Positions 12,201-27,200 of a stretch of 64,000 nt of DNA are shown in pieces (within the stretch, counting starts at the first letter, position 1; the number at the start of each line of letters is the position of its first letter). Origin of the DNA: Eudromia elegans (lineage: Eukaryota; Chordata; Aves; Tinamiformes; Tinamidae); the NCBI GenBank assembly GCA_003342815.1, contig PTEX01000006.1, positions 1,247,338-1,311,337 of the forward strand. Direction: 5' to 3'. The position numbers and the translations under genes are program-made. A model generated the notes under the pieces. It was not told where the DNA came from. It ran no database searches and saw only the letters and a program-made list of their open reading frames with translations.

Positions 12201-15200
12201 GGTGGCTGCTGTCTTAATGCAAGTGAGAGTACTGAGAAACCTAGCAAGTGTTTAGTGGTTTGTGCATGTGTGGAGTTTTCTGTTTGCTTTTTTTCTCTTA
12301 GTTAATTTTTTGTGAAACTGCGGCTCTTCTTCAAAGTGGGCTTCGACTGGTGTATACTCTATGCCTGACTAGACAATATTTCCCTTAGAGTATGGAGATT
12401 CAATATCACAATGTGTACTAATATCTTTATCTGCTGCATATATTCCTGATCTCTGAAGGCAGCTAACATGATTGAGAAAACAGATATGTATTTATAGTAG
12501 TTAGATTTAAACTATCTTCCAGATGAATAAGGAAGGTGTATTTTTTCCCCTTAATGAGTACTTTGCAATGTGTTCAGTCTAAAGCCTTTCTTAATAAGTC
12601 CAAAAGGGGTGTTGCTTATTCCAGATTTTAAAACAGATTTGGTCCAGATCAGTGTACACTGTTTCCTTTTCTTAGGCTGCTTCTACTATAGCTAAAATAG
12701 CTTATGTATATAGGCTAGAAGAAGACTTGTCACTTTAATACACTTAAAAGACAATTTATGTTAGGAATTTTCAGTGATGTTGAGGTAAAATATATTACAA
12801 TTAATTCAGAGATGTGTAATTATCAGTAATGCTGATGACGCCCTTGCTTGCCGCGTGAGTCTGAACTGACTGTAGAGAATAATTTGCAAGTTTATCAGCC
12901 ATTATTAATGGAGTTATTTTTTGCAACAAAGCTTAAAGGCCACCTTTTTTTAGATGGTGAAATGAGGCCTATTTATGATAAAAAATTTTTTTTAAGCTTC
13001 TATTTGTCGAAAAATACTGTCCATATGTTAGTCTGATGTAAGAATACGTAAATATGGGTAATATTCATGTGTATTACTGTGACATGTAAGAAAAAAATTA
13101 TCTGTTTATGTATCTCCTCATAGATTAAAATAGGTCAGATTGTTGCTTGTTACAGACTTCAGAAAGAATAGATATTTACTTGAAAGCAAAGTACCACCAT
13201 GCAGGTTCAAGTTATGTTACTGTAAAAAATTAAAGTTTGATGTGACATATTGGCTGCCTTCTTACATTGCAGAAAACATTCTAGCTTATTCTATTATTTA
13301 TTTTAATATAACATACAGCTGTAGAACAAAACCCAGGAGGTGTCCATATATAGAATAATGACTGCATTTTGTGAAGAATTCGCAGTATAGTGCTTACTGT
13401 TAAAGCTCACATTTATTTCATCATCTTAAAAATTCAGGAGCTAAAATTCTGGGGGTTATATGTCCATTTTTGTTCTACTACCTGATGTGCAGATGTGAGG
13501 GTTGTTTTAAAAACCAGCAATTTTGAAAAAGAAAAGAAAAGCAGATCTGAAGTTGGAGGATTAAAGAATCTAGAAAGAAATATCACTAAATTCAGAGAAG
13601 AAAGTTATTCTTCTCTCTCCATCCAAACCTACCAGTCTTATATGTATGTCTAAGCCTAAAACTTAAAATATCGTACCTTAGACATAGGAAACCTGTGAAA
13701 ATCTAATGCATGAGAGAGTCTTTCCGTTGAATTTACTGAATGTTTCGACTCTCTCAAAGCAGCTTTTCATGTCAGCCAATAATAGAATTATATTGTGCAG
13801 TAATAGACACTGCCCTTCAGAAGTAGATTTGTGTGTCAAGAACAACACTGCTAAAAGGGCAAAGTGTAAATTCTGTAATAAATCACAGGAAAAGCAAATA
13901 TATGAACAGCTTAGTCGAGAAAAGAAATGTTATGAACATAAATTTTCAATCACTTTACCTAGATTTTGTGTCACCTTATTAGTTTTCTTAAATCTTACAC
14001 AAGCATTTGTGATCTCACTTGTATTTGAGTGTGCAGGTTTATCATTGTGGTGGACCAGGATGTTGGAGCAGCTGAATTCCTTTCAACATTGTGGTTTCAC
14101 AATGGAGACAAGCCAAATTAACCATTTCCTGTGAGCCGTGGAAGAGCCTGTTTCCTCCTTCCTTGCTCCTAACTGCTCATATGTGCGACTTGCTTTGAAC
14201 ACGTTATGGGGCTTGTCCCAGTGAATTGATTCAGGTCACTAACAATATACAAAATAATTGCTTTGCATTTTCTTCTGTGCTTTTTAGATGGATAGACAAC
14301 TGAAGTGGAAATGAAGATCTCTGCAGTGCAGTAGTGTTGCTATTTCAGAGATAACTTTAGCCTCACTAATTTTTACATCTTTCTGGAGAATCCAGTAATA
14401 TTTTATGTTTTCCCAGAAATGGGAGCAGTTAAGGGTTTTTCTTTTTGTAAAACTTACAGTCTTTCAGGAAGTCTTGAAAAACAAGTATAAAAGAATTTCA
14501 GACCGAAAAAGGAAAAACAATACATAGAGAAATACAAAATACAGCATTTTTAACAAACAAATATAATGTTTTGGAGAAGGTCACTACTTTGCTGTCATTC
14601 TTTCCTTTTTTGCAGTATTGCACTTTTTATAACTTCTGCCTGTTATTCCCTCATCCTGTAAGATTTGTGTTGTAGTTTAGCCTAGTTCTTCAATAGTGGA
14701 AATGTGTCTTCAAAATGTGGAAGTGTGTGTGCATGCATATATAGTTATATATATACATATATATATATAGGTAACTTTGATGTCTTGTCTTTGCCCACCA
14801 GCAGGATTTTATTTGTGCATGACTAGATTATGGCTCTAAAACCACTGTTTCATGTCATGGATTCCAACTTTAACAGGATACAATAGTACATTTAGTAGAA
14901 ACTCATGTGTATTGCAGACCCTGTATTTCACTTGCATATCCTTTCATCTATTTTAAACTTAACCAAAGGATTTCAGCTTTCACATGACTAAACTATTAGT
15001 TACTATAGGCAGGGAATGAGGGAAACGGAGGCTTCAGTTGTGTACAGCTGGGGCTCACCTAGTTGCAGGGCTTGCCATAATCCTGCCTTCCCTGCTGCTG
15101 ATGCTCATGTTGGCCCTCGGATTTATCTGCTTCTGTGCTGAACCATTTCAGTGTGCTAACTCAGCAGGAAGCTGTTTGCTTTTTTTTTTTTTTGTATCTG

Positions 15201-18200
15201 CTAATTTTTTTTTTTTTTTTTTGTTTGCTGCACGTATTCGGAGAGCAAACTCGCTCCCAGTTTGTCCTTAATCCTGTTTTCACTGAGAAGTGTTTATGAG
15301 TTTAGCACACTGAAACCTACTCAGGGCAGCCTCTGATAAGCACTGGAACCAGCACAAGATTTTTGCCAGAAATGTGTATCTCACAGGAAGGATATAATCA
15401 GTTGTATCGTGTTTGGTTGCTGGGAGTTTCAGCCTAGAAGGGGGAGGGGAAAAAAAAAATCCAGGGTAGAGAATGAGTATGGTGAAGCTGTCTAGAAAAT
15501 TTTAGTCTGTGATCTGTGTCCTGGTAGAGCAAACTTCCTCCCCTTTGAAATGAAAATGAAAAAATGGTGCAGTGCCCCAAGTCTGTGCCAGGCTGCTCTA
15601 GAAGAATTTTCTAATTCCAAATCCCATGGGTTCATCTCATGCACGTGAGCATGGCACATTAGCTAGTATCTCATAAAAGGAACAGGAAACATTTTTAGGC
15701 CTTTCTCTCTTCTCCTGGGAGCTAATTTTTGGCAAACCTTTGTCCTGCACAAAAACTAAATGTCCTTGACTAGTTGTGTAGTTCTCTTAATCTACGAAGG
15801 TGAATGGCTGAAACTAGTTGTGAATTTTTTTTGTTATTATAGTTACCAGATTGAAACCAGTAGACATATCAGTATGTGGAAAAAAGAATTGCCTACCTTG
15901 TTCACATGATCTTTACAAAGTGAAGTGATTGAAGCAAAGATTATCAGAGTTACCTGCCTTCTTATTTTTTATTTATTTTTTTCTATTTTTCCAAGAAGCC
16001 GGTTTAAATTTAACTTTAGAATAACAGGTATATTTTTACATGGAGAAGTGTTCCTTTACATCACAAAATCCTGTGCAATTTGTCTGCACTATGTGGTACC
16101 TGTTGGTATTGTAGTGATTATTTGCCTGAAAGTTGGCAGCTTCTCTGCCGTGTTATTTGGCCATATGGGAAAGTATGGGAGCTGACAGCTCTCTCTTATC
16201 CTTTAAGACAATGTTTGTAGCATTTAGGTATACTAAATGTTTAGTGCAAGTTGCTGTTCAGACACACTGGCAGAGAGGTGCATAGACATTTCTGCTCAGT
16301 ATTTAAAAACAGCAAATTTTTGAAAATAAAACAGTGTACTATTCTGCAGGTATAATCAATCGGTTAAGTACTCTTGAGACTCCAAACTACTATTCAGACT
16401 CTAAGCAGTTGGACTGTATGTGTACATTGGGAGATTACTCAGTTCCTGAAACAGTGTCTTAAAAAATGAACTGTGAAACTCCTCTCTATAGGCAGCTTCA
16501 TTTCTGCTTGCAGCTCTGAATGTCTCGGCATGCCTGATGCTCCATTTCCTAAATACGCCTTTATTATTCCCAGTTGGCTAAATTTTGGAAGATTTTAGCA
16601 GCAAGTCTGAATTGTGGTTTTCCAGTAGTGGAAAAAAACTGTAATAGTTGACCTCCTTTGGGCTTCTAGATCATGTCAGAATCAATGGAATAATTTTAAA
16701 ATTGTATCACATGGATTGGTGTCTGTTCTACTCCATGTCACTTGGAAATATTTTCAGTCCTTTCTCTGTGTAGCTTCTTCATGTATTAATGCTAGTCTAT
16801 CGACCATTTTATTGCCACTTATTACCATTTCAGCAACCGCTTGTTTGATATGCAAAAGTGCTGTAAGCGTCCAAGCTTTGTGTTTAAAACAAATTGGTTT
16901 GGTGTTGGTTGCTTACAGGAATATACCCCAAACCAAGTAAACAAATAGGAAACCATTAAAAAGTCCATAATCACCCACATTTTGACAATATCACTTTTTT
17001 ATTCTTTTTAATGGTGATGAAGAACAGTAAAATTTGCTTTTGTAGCACTTTGTATCTGGTAAAATCATGAAATAAGTTTAAATCTTTCAGATGTGAACTA
17101 CATACTGTTTCATTTGCCCCAGTGTGCTTTCGGGGCTCAGCTATAAAAAAGTGTTTTAATTTGTGCCATCTGCTGTGCTTTTGCTCATTTTGGCTAAATC
17201 TGAAAGAATTCTGAACTGATTTGCTTTCACATTTACAAAATTCTTGGCCCTTCTGATACTTTTTCCACGAGAGTATTTGTATTGACAATTCAAATTTACA
17301 GTCAGAAAAAGCATTTTCTAGTCCATCTAAGCATAGCATTTCATTGAGGGGTGGGGAAGGTCTTCTGGAGACTGCCGTCTATTCTAAAGTTTGCTGCCTG
17401 CAGAGCTCAAAAATGCTGAAAGATCTTGGCACAGAATTATAAGCAAGCTCAGTCTTGGAGTGTGCATGTACTTGCCTGTTGTTTTTCAGAAGCAGGAAAA
17501 AGCTTTTGGTCAGCTTTATCTTGTTATTTCACAAACAGCACAGAACTTTCTCAAACAGTGAGGTCTTGGCAGCCTCTCTTCCAGTGCTTAGAGAGAAGAG
17601 TATCCTGATTGTGACTAAATTTCTATAAGTTCCTTATTTCTCTCTTTCCCTGCACCAAAGTTATTCAGTTATCCTCCTCATTCTGTTAATTATTGCAGTT
17701 TTCTTGTGATAAAATGTGTACTCAAGTGCGTGAAGGAGCACAATAATGTGAGTGTAGTTCATAATGTAGTAGTATATTTTCTGTTTAAAAGCACACTTAT
17801 GAATTTGAAAATATTTGGTATATTTAGCTCAATTTCTTTCTAGATTTTAATTATTTTTTACCCTTTGACTGGAAGAAGGAAATATGGTTACACAAATTGC
17901 ATTCTGCTAAAGTCAACAAACTTACATTTGTTACAGTGTAATAAAATATGTAATTTTAAGCTCAGTAAAATGAATTTAAGAAACATGTAACCTTGAGTTG
18001 CTATCATTGTCTGTGTCTTTGTATATTACACTTTATCCGGTATAGATTTTTGATCATACTGAAGGAAGTGTGAAATAGACTGCAAATAAATTAAAGGAAG
18101 CTGAGTGTTTTTTGCTGGTTTGTTTGTTTCAATTTTAGTTGTGTTAAGTGCAACTTTTAATAAGTGAATTTTCACCTGAAGGTAGTCTTGAGGTGTGTAT

Positions 18201-21200
18201 TTGAAATTTGCGGTTGTGAAAATCTAGGTGCTGTGGAAGCACAAATATATTTTTATATTGGCCTGTCTGCTCAGCAGAATAATTTACCCTAAGCATGCCT
18301 TAGCATCTGCATGTATGGTCCTCATTGATTACAGCACATTGTTTGTGAATAATCGTTTTCTTTAGGTAACTCATCTTGGCTCGTAAATAGAGGCTGGGTT
18401 TCCTTTCTGTTACTTTACTTGCATTGGAACAAGTTCTCAATGCTAACAGTTGTGTACTTTACTTCCTGCCCATACTGCTGGGATTTGTCTGTGTAATTTC
18501 AGTCTTTCTTGCTGTTTGAAATCTCTGGACAAAGAATAGGAATCTAGATATGCATTCACAACAATCTTTATTGTAAATTTGAGGGGGAGAAAAATCAGGT
18601 GTCTTATTTAATTGAAGGCCTGTAGTAGTTTCAATTTTACTGTGGCTTATTTCTAGTTGAAATCAGTTTCTTGACTCTAATTTTTCCACACTGATAATGC
18701 AGAGTTCAGAGCAGTGTCTTTTGCAAGGATATTTTTCTTTAGAGAACAGAAGACTACTATGAACAGATTTAATCTAAAAATTATAAATCCATCAGACAAA
18801 TAACTATATTTGGTCAGGAATTCACTATGTGAAAGAAGGATTCTAAGAAGAACTATATGAGAGGAGGGGACTTATACTAGGTTTTTTTTTTTATTATTAA
18901 TATGATTTAAGCAAGTATGTAGAAGTATTTTTAATTATTTCAGGAGAGAGTGGCAGGTAAAACGTTCCATGGCACATATGTGTATTAGTTCACACTTATT
19001 TTAAAATACACTGTCAGTCAGGAGGGTTGGCAGAATTTGGATTTGGAGACCCTTATGTAGTTCTGATCTGCAAAGGTTTTATAGGTCTTTTATAGCGTGT
19101 GTGGTTGTGTGTGTTTTCTTTTAGAAGAAGAATTCAGGTAGTAGGGATAGTTGGAAGTGGTGTGTATGTGTGCTCATATAATCCTTTGTTTTTTTCCCCC
19201 ACCCCCTCCCCACCCCTCAAATGTTTATTCACGTAATAATTTGCTTTCCTGGCAGATATAGATATGATCAGTTTTTAAAGAAAAGTCAAGTTGATTTTTT
19301 TCCTATCCTTTCCCATTAGGATGCTGGAGGAAATTTCTTATCTATTTAAAATGTTCCCAATTGCTAACAAATTAATTTAGGTTGATTTACTGTAAATGTC
19401 TGAACTGTTTCTACTAATTATTTTCTCAATAAACCTATCAACATGATAGATTTCTGCTGAGGAGGAAGGAAGACTGCATGGGATCAAAAGGTGTTTATTT
19501 CCAGCAAAACCCTTAAAGGAAGAGAACACTATTCCTGAATGCCGAAGCATGCTAAAAAAAGTTTCTTTCTAGGTTTTTGTTCCTGTTCCTGCTGCTAACC
19601 TCTTGCTTGTAAAGAAAATTAATGCAACAATTCTATGGATCACTAAAGAAGCAGAGAATTCATTATTTTGCTTTCCTACGTTTAATGTGTGCCTCCTGCA
19701 TCTATGTAGAAAATGTAGCTTATATTCTGTTGCAGGAGAGATGGCTTGTTCCAGTTCTGTTGATGTTTCATAGTTTTTATTTTCTTTCTTTTGGGTCACT
19801 TGCTTACTCTTTTTCTTTTGTCCATTGAAAGGATGAATTGAGCTGCAGAACATTCTTCTAGCTTTTGCTTATGTGACTGTAGAGTAGGAGCTAAATGCAG
19901 CGCTCCTGCTATTTCTCTGTCCTCCATTCATGATCCTATATGGTGTTGACAGGAATGATAAACATTTGTTGTCCTCTGACATGAAGAGATGATCACAAAT
20001 GTAGTTTGCCGTCTTATATCCTCTGCCGCTTGAGCTCCCTTCAGAGAGAGGAAAGATTTTTGCCGAGAAGAAAACAGTGCTTGAATTATAGTATTTTTAG
20101 GCATAAATACATTCTATTTTTTTTTTCTCAGCTGATTGCTCTTTCTAAAATGTGTTTTTGTCTTAAGACAATGTGTCATGGAAGAGTCTTTGGTAGCTGT
20201 TAGGATCATTTACCCTTGGAACTTGTGCCCTTGTTACCCTCTTCAACAGAAAAATCACTTATGTCTCTTGTGAGACATGTAGAGCCTTATAGGTACATTT
20301 GCTTAAGGCAAATACTTAATATTTGTCATAATTTTGTTATAATATCAAAGCCTAATATTGCAGAGTGGGAGGATAGCAAAACTCCTCCACTGCAACTTTG
20401 CCTAATTAGGTGAAACTTGATCTAGCCTATCTTGTTCCTGTCACAACCATGGCCTGTCTTGTTTCTTTAGAACATCTTATCACTGCTCGTCATTGCTGCT
20501 TGAATTCCTATGCCAGTAGACCAAAATACTCCATTTAAGTAGTTTTTAAGTGTAGTTGTTGCATAGAAACTGGTCTAGATTTTAGCTCTACACAGTGTAT
20601 TTATATTCAGTAGTATTTACAGCTATCCACATGAAGAATATTTTAAGGATGATTCTTCAGAATATTGTCAAAACATCAAAAGAAAAATCTTGGCTACCAG
20701 AAAAGACTGGACTGAACTCTAAAAATTGGAAGGACAGAGTTATAAAAAGGAAGGTGGGATTACTTTACTTTGTATTTATTTGGTGTAGAATTAAAGCATA
20801 GTATGCTTTCTTTTTATAAAATCTAATAGTCTTTATAGTGCAGTAGGATGTTTGTATGTGGAATATTCTTTTGAAGATCATAGATTATTGCCTCATATAG
20901 ATTTGTTTCATATATGAAATATCTAAAATTTGCAAATCTACCTGTTTTAAGTTCTTTTTGATTTTTTTTTTTAGAAGTTTGAGAACAAAACATAATGGTC
21001 TCTAAAGCTGCCATTTTGGGATAAAACTGTAGACAGTACTGAATGACTTTATTTTCTATTATGTGCAATTTCCACTATGATGGGAGGAAAACTACCTCCA
21101 GATTTTCTCTTGTATCCCAAAAGATTCTTTTTTGTTTAGTTTTTTAGTTTTTACATTTTTGCCAAGTCAGTTAAGATTACATCTAAGATGAAGTGCCTGA

Positions 21201-24200
21201 TATTGCCTGAAAGCAATACATCAAGTGGTTAATATTTTGTTAGTATTTTCCACTCAGTGGGAGAAAGCTGTGGCAGTCCAGTAAAGATACTTAGTTTACA
21301 AGTGTTCTTATGGTGCTATAAATGAGAAAGACAAATATCAGTCTCTGTGGCCTATTGTTATTATTATTTCCTATGCAGTAGTTTGATCAAGCTTTTCTGG
21401 AATTCAGTATGTTTTGGATGACTTTGCTATAGCCATGACAAGGTCAAATGCAAGACTGTAGAAACATCAGCACCTCCCTTTCTCCAGCCCTGGCCAAAAT
21501 ATTTTTAATAACATGAGAACACTTAGTTCTCTGATACAAATTCTATTGGATGTTTCCGTCTCATGCTGGTCTTGAAGACTGAGTTGTCTTTCAGAAAAAT
21601 AAATTCAAACCTTCGTACTTAACCTTGTTTTTCAGCTTTGCCTTCAACTGATTGCCAAAATAAGTGGTCATTCAAAACAGATTATAATGAATCCAAGTAT
21701 GCAAAAACTGTGAATAGAATCTGTCCTCATGCTCATCAACAATTTAAATATTTTTTTTTTTAATCTGTTGTCTGGCGTTTAGTCATTAAGGTACTTGTTT
21801 GTAGTGTTTTTTTTTTAATAACTTTTAATGAAAACAACTTTTTTTCTGAATGGGAAGCTGAGATTCTTATGTAATCAAATGATCTCTGAAGCCGAGTCAT
21901 TTTGGAGTCTTTTTTTATTGTTTTTAACTTGCTGCCAATCCATGTGAGTCCTGCAGCACTGCAGTTGCATTGTTCTTCAAGAGCATATCTTCCTTTCGTG
22001 CTTTTCAAAATAAAATGTTTAGTAGTAACTATATATCCTTGATTATCTTTAATGAAAACAGTGTCATAGAAAAGCTCTGAGGCTTCTGAGCTCCTGGTTT
22101 GAAGGAGATCCATCTTCTGTTTTACCCTGTGAAACTGGTTCATAGAGGCAAAGACTCATTTGGAGTAGTCCTGTAACAAATCAGAGAATATCAGTTTGCA
22201 GGTGTAGAGTGTGTGCCTGTGTGTGAGGTGTGAGCCTGGTAAGAGTGGCTGGGAAAAACAGCATCAACTGATGAGAGCACAGAGCCCCTCAAGAGCTACC
22301 AGCTTCCACCTTTACTTAGATGTGCACATTATGAGAAGTAGCACATGGCTCATGGTCTTTTAGACAATGAGACAGAATAAACATGCAGAGGAAATCTCTA
22401 AACCTCCATCTGGAAAGAATAAAAATCTCTCCCTTGGTTGGCTAACAAAGAAATATGCTCAGCAAGATGTTGGTGCATCTAGAATTATCGCCGCACTCTG
22501 AAGTCTCATGCATGGTAACTAGTGTCTTGGCAGTCCTCTGGCAGAATTATTTGCATCAAGGAGCAACAACAAGATCTCTTGCTGTTCCTCCAGATGTAAC
22601 AATTTAGGAATCAAGCCAACAGATAATACGATGCAGGGATGTTGAACTCATTCTGTAGCAAGTGCCTAATTACATTTTCCACTAGCAAACGTAACAAGAG
22701 GCATGTTTTATAGATTTCTGTAACTTCAAGCTGTGTTCCTTAAGCTAATGGCATTAAATATTGCACTTAGGCAGATTTCGCTTTAAATTGATAGTTTTAT
22801 TTGTAATGCAACCTCTTTTACTCTATTAACTTGTCCCTTTTCAGCTATATACATTTTTCCTTTCTATAGCCACATGTTAACTTCCCTTCTTAATTATTTT
22901 TTCCAAATCCCAGCTGCTGTTTGGTTTTAAAGGAACCATATGCATTTAAGAAAGCATTCCAGTGGAGTGACAAACAGCAGATAACTTCCATAATGACAAT
23001 GTGTTGAGGAGCTGGCCATGGTTTAGCACTGTAGCTTGTCAACCACTTCGAATATTAGAGTGTATTCTGAAATCTGGTGTAGGATTTTAGTGTCTAAATG
23101 ATCATGTTACCCCTCTTGTCTCTTAGGCATCTCATAGAGGCTTCTGTTTGTTAGGTCAGTTGCTTTTCAGCTCTGTGCCTGCCTTGCTCGTCACCACCTG
23201 CAGAGCAGCCGTATGAGTCTCTGTATGTGTCAGCTTAGTTGCTCTCATTTTCCTTAGGTGTGTTCTAGAGAGCACTGTAAGTCTCAAAAAAACTCTGCTC
23301 TTATATTTTCACTAATCATCTGTGGACCTACAATGGTTAGTTGACTGCATTTCAATGTGTGGTTGCTCTTTCTTTGCGAAAATGGTGGCTTATTCTTCCA
23401 TCCTAGAAAACCTGTCTCACCTTAAGGAGAAAAGGGCTTCAAATTCCATCTCTGCAATTGATCCGTAGCTTTTGATATTTCATTGATAAAGAACAAGACA
23501 GTGTAAGTATCCCTTCAGCAATTAAATATTAGTGTTTTTGGAATAGCCTTTATTATTTCCCCATCGGTTTCAGACTATTTCTCACCCCGTACATGAGGAA
23601 GGGGAAAATGTGCTGAAGGGTAATATCCTCCTAATGAAAATTGCTATAAGCAATAAGAAGCTTGCTTTACACTTTGAGATTTGAGGGTTTTATTTGCAAT
23701 AAATGAAACTCATGAACACATCACCAGAAATTCTACGGGAAATCTATTTTTAAAAAGCTGAATGCTGTATTTAAATTATTTTCACAGTGCAACTGTTCTA
23801 AACTTTGTATTAGACAGACCTAACATATTTCACTTCAATTACAGAGAATTGGGTGGTTTAATCTTCTTATGGCAGAATTGTTTCATTATGATATTTCTGG
23901 AATGTAGATATGTTCAACATCAGAATTTTATTTGGGAAACGTTTGTCCTGAAAAACATTTGTTCTCTCAGTATAAAGAAAATCTCTTGACTTGAATCAAG
24001 AACACACCTGCAGATGCTTTAATAAAAGCAGATTTGTGGTTACACTTTTGTAGCTCGATTTCTTTTAACATGTGATTGTTTAAAACAGCACCTCATTAAG
24101 TCAATGGTCTTGAAAACAAACAGTATTTTTACTGCAAATAAAGTTAAATTATGCTTTAATACTTGAAATAATATCTCTAGAATTTCTGCAGTTGTAGCTG

Positions 24201-27200
24201 ATAGAATAGTCAGAGGAAAATCCTCCCATTTCCCCTTATTTCTCTCAATATTCTTCTCTCCCCCCCTTTTTTTTTCTTCCCCCTCCCTTCCACTCCCAGT
24301 CAGTGAAAACTTCAGACTGAATAAAATTTGTATTTGATTGAAACCTTTCTCACTTCAGTGAGATCGGGCTTTTAATATTTTGGTCAGAATTTATTTCTAA
24401 CAGAACCTGGCAGGCTCCCGGGACTCCCATGTCAACAAAATCAAGGTTGAATCAGGTTTTGCATTCAGGATGAAAGCAGCTACCTTATTAGACTCTCTGA
24501 GAAATAAGGAGATCTCTCTTGAAAAAAAGTTTAGAAAGTTTCCTTGCTTTACTGTTCTTATCCTAGAATTTTAGGCATCCAAACTTAACCATATAATGAC
24601 TAAATTAACCATTAAGTTAAAGCACAAACTTTTTGTAGTAAAGCACAAGGATATGAATAGTAAATTTATGAATAAATATCGGATCCACTGTAACAATGAA
24701 TCTCGAATCTAGGGAAGCATTGGAGGCGACTGGCTGAGAATTGTTACATCCCCATGGGACTTGACGTGATAGACCCTTGAACATTTGCAAACAATGGCTG
24801 GAGATAGCCAAGTTTTCAGTTTCATTAGTAAGAGGTCAAATCGAGAAAGGTTAAACTGTTATCTCTATGAAAGAAGTCTCTTGAAATTTTTGTGAGTTTT
24901 ATGGGAAGTCTTTGAGACGTAACCCAGTTGTAGAAAGAGATGAGAAAACAGTTGAGGATATATGTGTTGTATTTTTCTCCTCCCTTTTAACCCCTTCAGA
25001 AACTGGGGCTGATTAAGAATGTCCTTTAAATAATACAGGGGAGTATAATTGGAAGAAAAAAAAAAGAAGACTGTGGTAGAAGAGAGAAAAGGGAGACTCT
25101 CTAAAGAGGCACAAACACAACTGTTTGACAAGTGTTTGTCAGGGCAGAGACAGTTGAGGTAGAGTCTCGTTTTCCTAGGAGTTGGTCAGTAAGATCAGTC
25201 ATGAGTGATAGGATAGGTTTTAAGGCAGGTTATGATGCTGATACAGCTTCTCTGTGCATGGAAGAGACTTGAACTGTGAAGGGAGGAGGACTTGCTAGAG
25301 GTTGGGGAGCAGGTAGAGGGAAAATAAAGAGATGAGAACTGGAATTAAGCCACTAGTTTTGGTAGCAGGAGTACAGAACAGCAGCCCGCAGGCAATATCC
25401 ATATCTGTCATGGGGAGAAGGAGACAGAGGAGGTGAGTGTAAGCTTTGGAGATTGATACTCAGTGTGGAACTAGTATATGTTTAAGGAGTGCTGTGGTGA
25501 TTTGGTGAAGAGTGAGTTAATCCTGTTATGTCACATGCCCAAATAGTAGACATGTTAATGAAATTGAGAGTTTATCAAATACCTCTGTGGTTATTATCTC
25601 ATTTAAGACTCTACTTTTCTGCAAGATGGATTTTTATAATTGGTTCAATTTAAAATGAGAAATCAGAAAACTTACGAGTTCTCTTGTGTCTCCTGATTTT
25701 GGCTGAGTATTCTTTCATAAAGCTAATTTTACTAAGGTGACTGCACTGTTTCACATGGAAGCTTTGAAGGTGTCTTCAGCAGCTCCATCAGTGCTTGTTT
25801 GTGTTTTGTCACAAATGAGACCCCTCTGTTCCCTATTCCATTTCTACCACAAACAGGATGGCGATGGCACTGGCTTGAAAATGCTAATTAATATGCACTG
25901 TCTTAATAATTTTCAGTGTTTTCAATTTTCCTTTATGTTTCAGACCATCTGTTTCACAGGCCGTGCTTTAACTACTTGGTGACTTTAACTACTCAGACAA
26001 TCTGCTTGGGAAAAAAATTCCCACTTTACTGAAGTTCCCTTGAGGAGTGGTAGGACAGTGGTTGACTATAGTGTTTTTCCTCCTAGTTGGTGACTCTGAA
26101 ACACCTTTCGCTGGGCTCTCTAGCAGATGAGATTGTGAGTGCCCCAATGCAGAATGTGGTCTGGACTGGAAGCTAAAATAACTGTGCAGCAGACTTTTGG
26201 AATGATCTTGTAAAGGGACAACTTTATATTGGATGTGAGTTGAATTCATGATGAGTTGATGGAGATGTGTGAGATAGCAAACACTCTGACATATTGGAGG
26301 AGTTAGTCTTTTTTTTTTTTTTTTTTTTTTTCTTCCTAGCCTATCTGCAGGTGCAGACAGAAAATATGGAATACATGAGACAAGTGAGGCTTTTTTTGTT
26401 TGGTGTGTTATTTTCACTGATTAAAAAATGGAAACTTGGAAACTGTGTGGAACCACGTGATGTTTAAACACTCTGTGTTGTAATAAGGTAACAGGTCTGC
26501 TGGCTGAAGGCTAAAGAGACTGTCTCATGGCCTCAGCAAAGCTAGTGTCTCGTGGCATTCTGAAAGTTTGGGAAGCTTTTGCTTTAGATGAAATTATGTA
26601 ACATAAACAGAGTTATGAAGGAGCTGTAGAAGATTGGCATGAATAATTCTCTGTCAAACTGGTGTGTCTCTTAGTTTAAACAGCTTTTCCTTGCTTATGC
26701 ATTCTCTTAAATATAACTCCAGAGAAAAAGAAAAATGTTTTCTATCATTCCTGTAGCTAGGCAAAGAAAGAGTTATTTTAAGTAAAGGCCAGGAAGGCTT
26801 TAGATTTTGAGAAACTTAGTCTACCAACAAGAATCCTGCCTTTCTGGAGTGGATGGTCAAGGGAACTTTTGGAATTTCCATCATGAAAGGCTCTCTAGAA
26901 CAGGTTAAACAGGCATCCCTGCAGAATAATGTGGGTATAGCTGCTCCTGCCTGAGGCCAAGAGACTGGTTGAAATGACCTCCCGAGGCTTCTTCTAAGCC
27001 TCCTTTCTGTATGTTCATATAAGGGTTTGTTTTTTTTTTTCCCCTCTCCTTCTTACATATGAGGTCAAATTCAGATAGTGGGATTCCATATCAGATACAC
27101 TGCAAAACTATCGTAGACCCCACTGAATACTGAAGCTATGTCTGAAACTTCTTCTGTGGGAAAGATAACTTAATGAGCTATGACAGATAGGTTCTTGCAG

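Noticed and set aside
13706-14134. 142-codon open frame on the + strand in intron 1
   Set aside because: Long for AT-rich DNA, but the peptide is unrecognised and there is no promoter, splice or poly(A) support.
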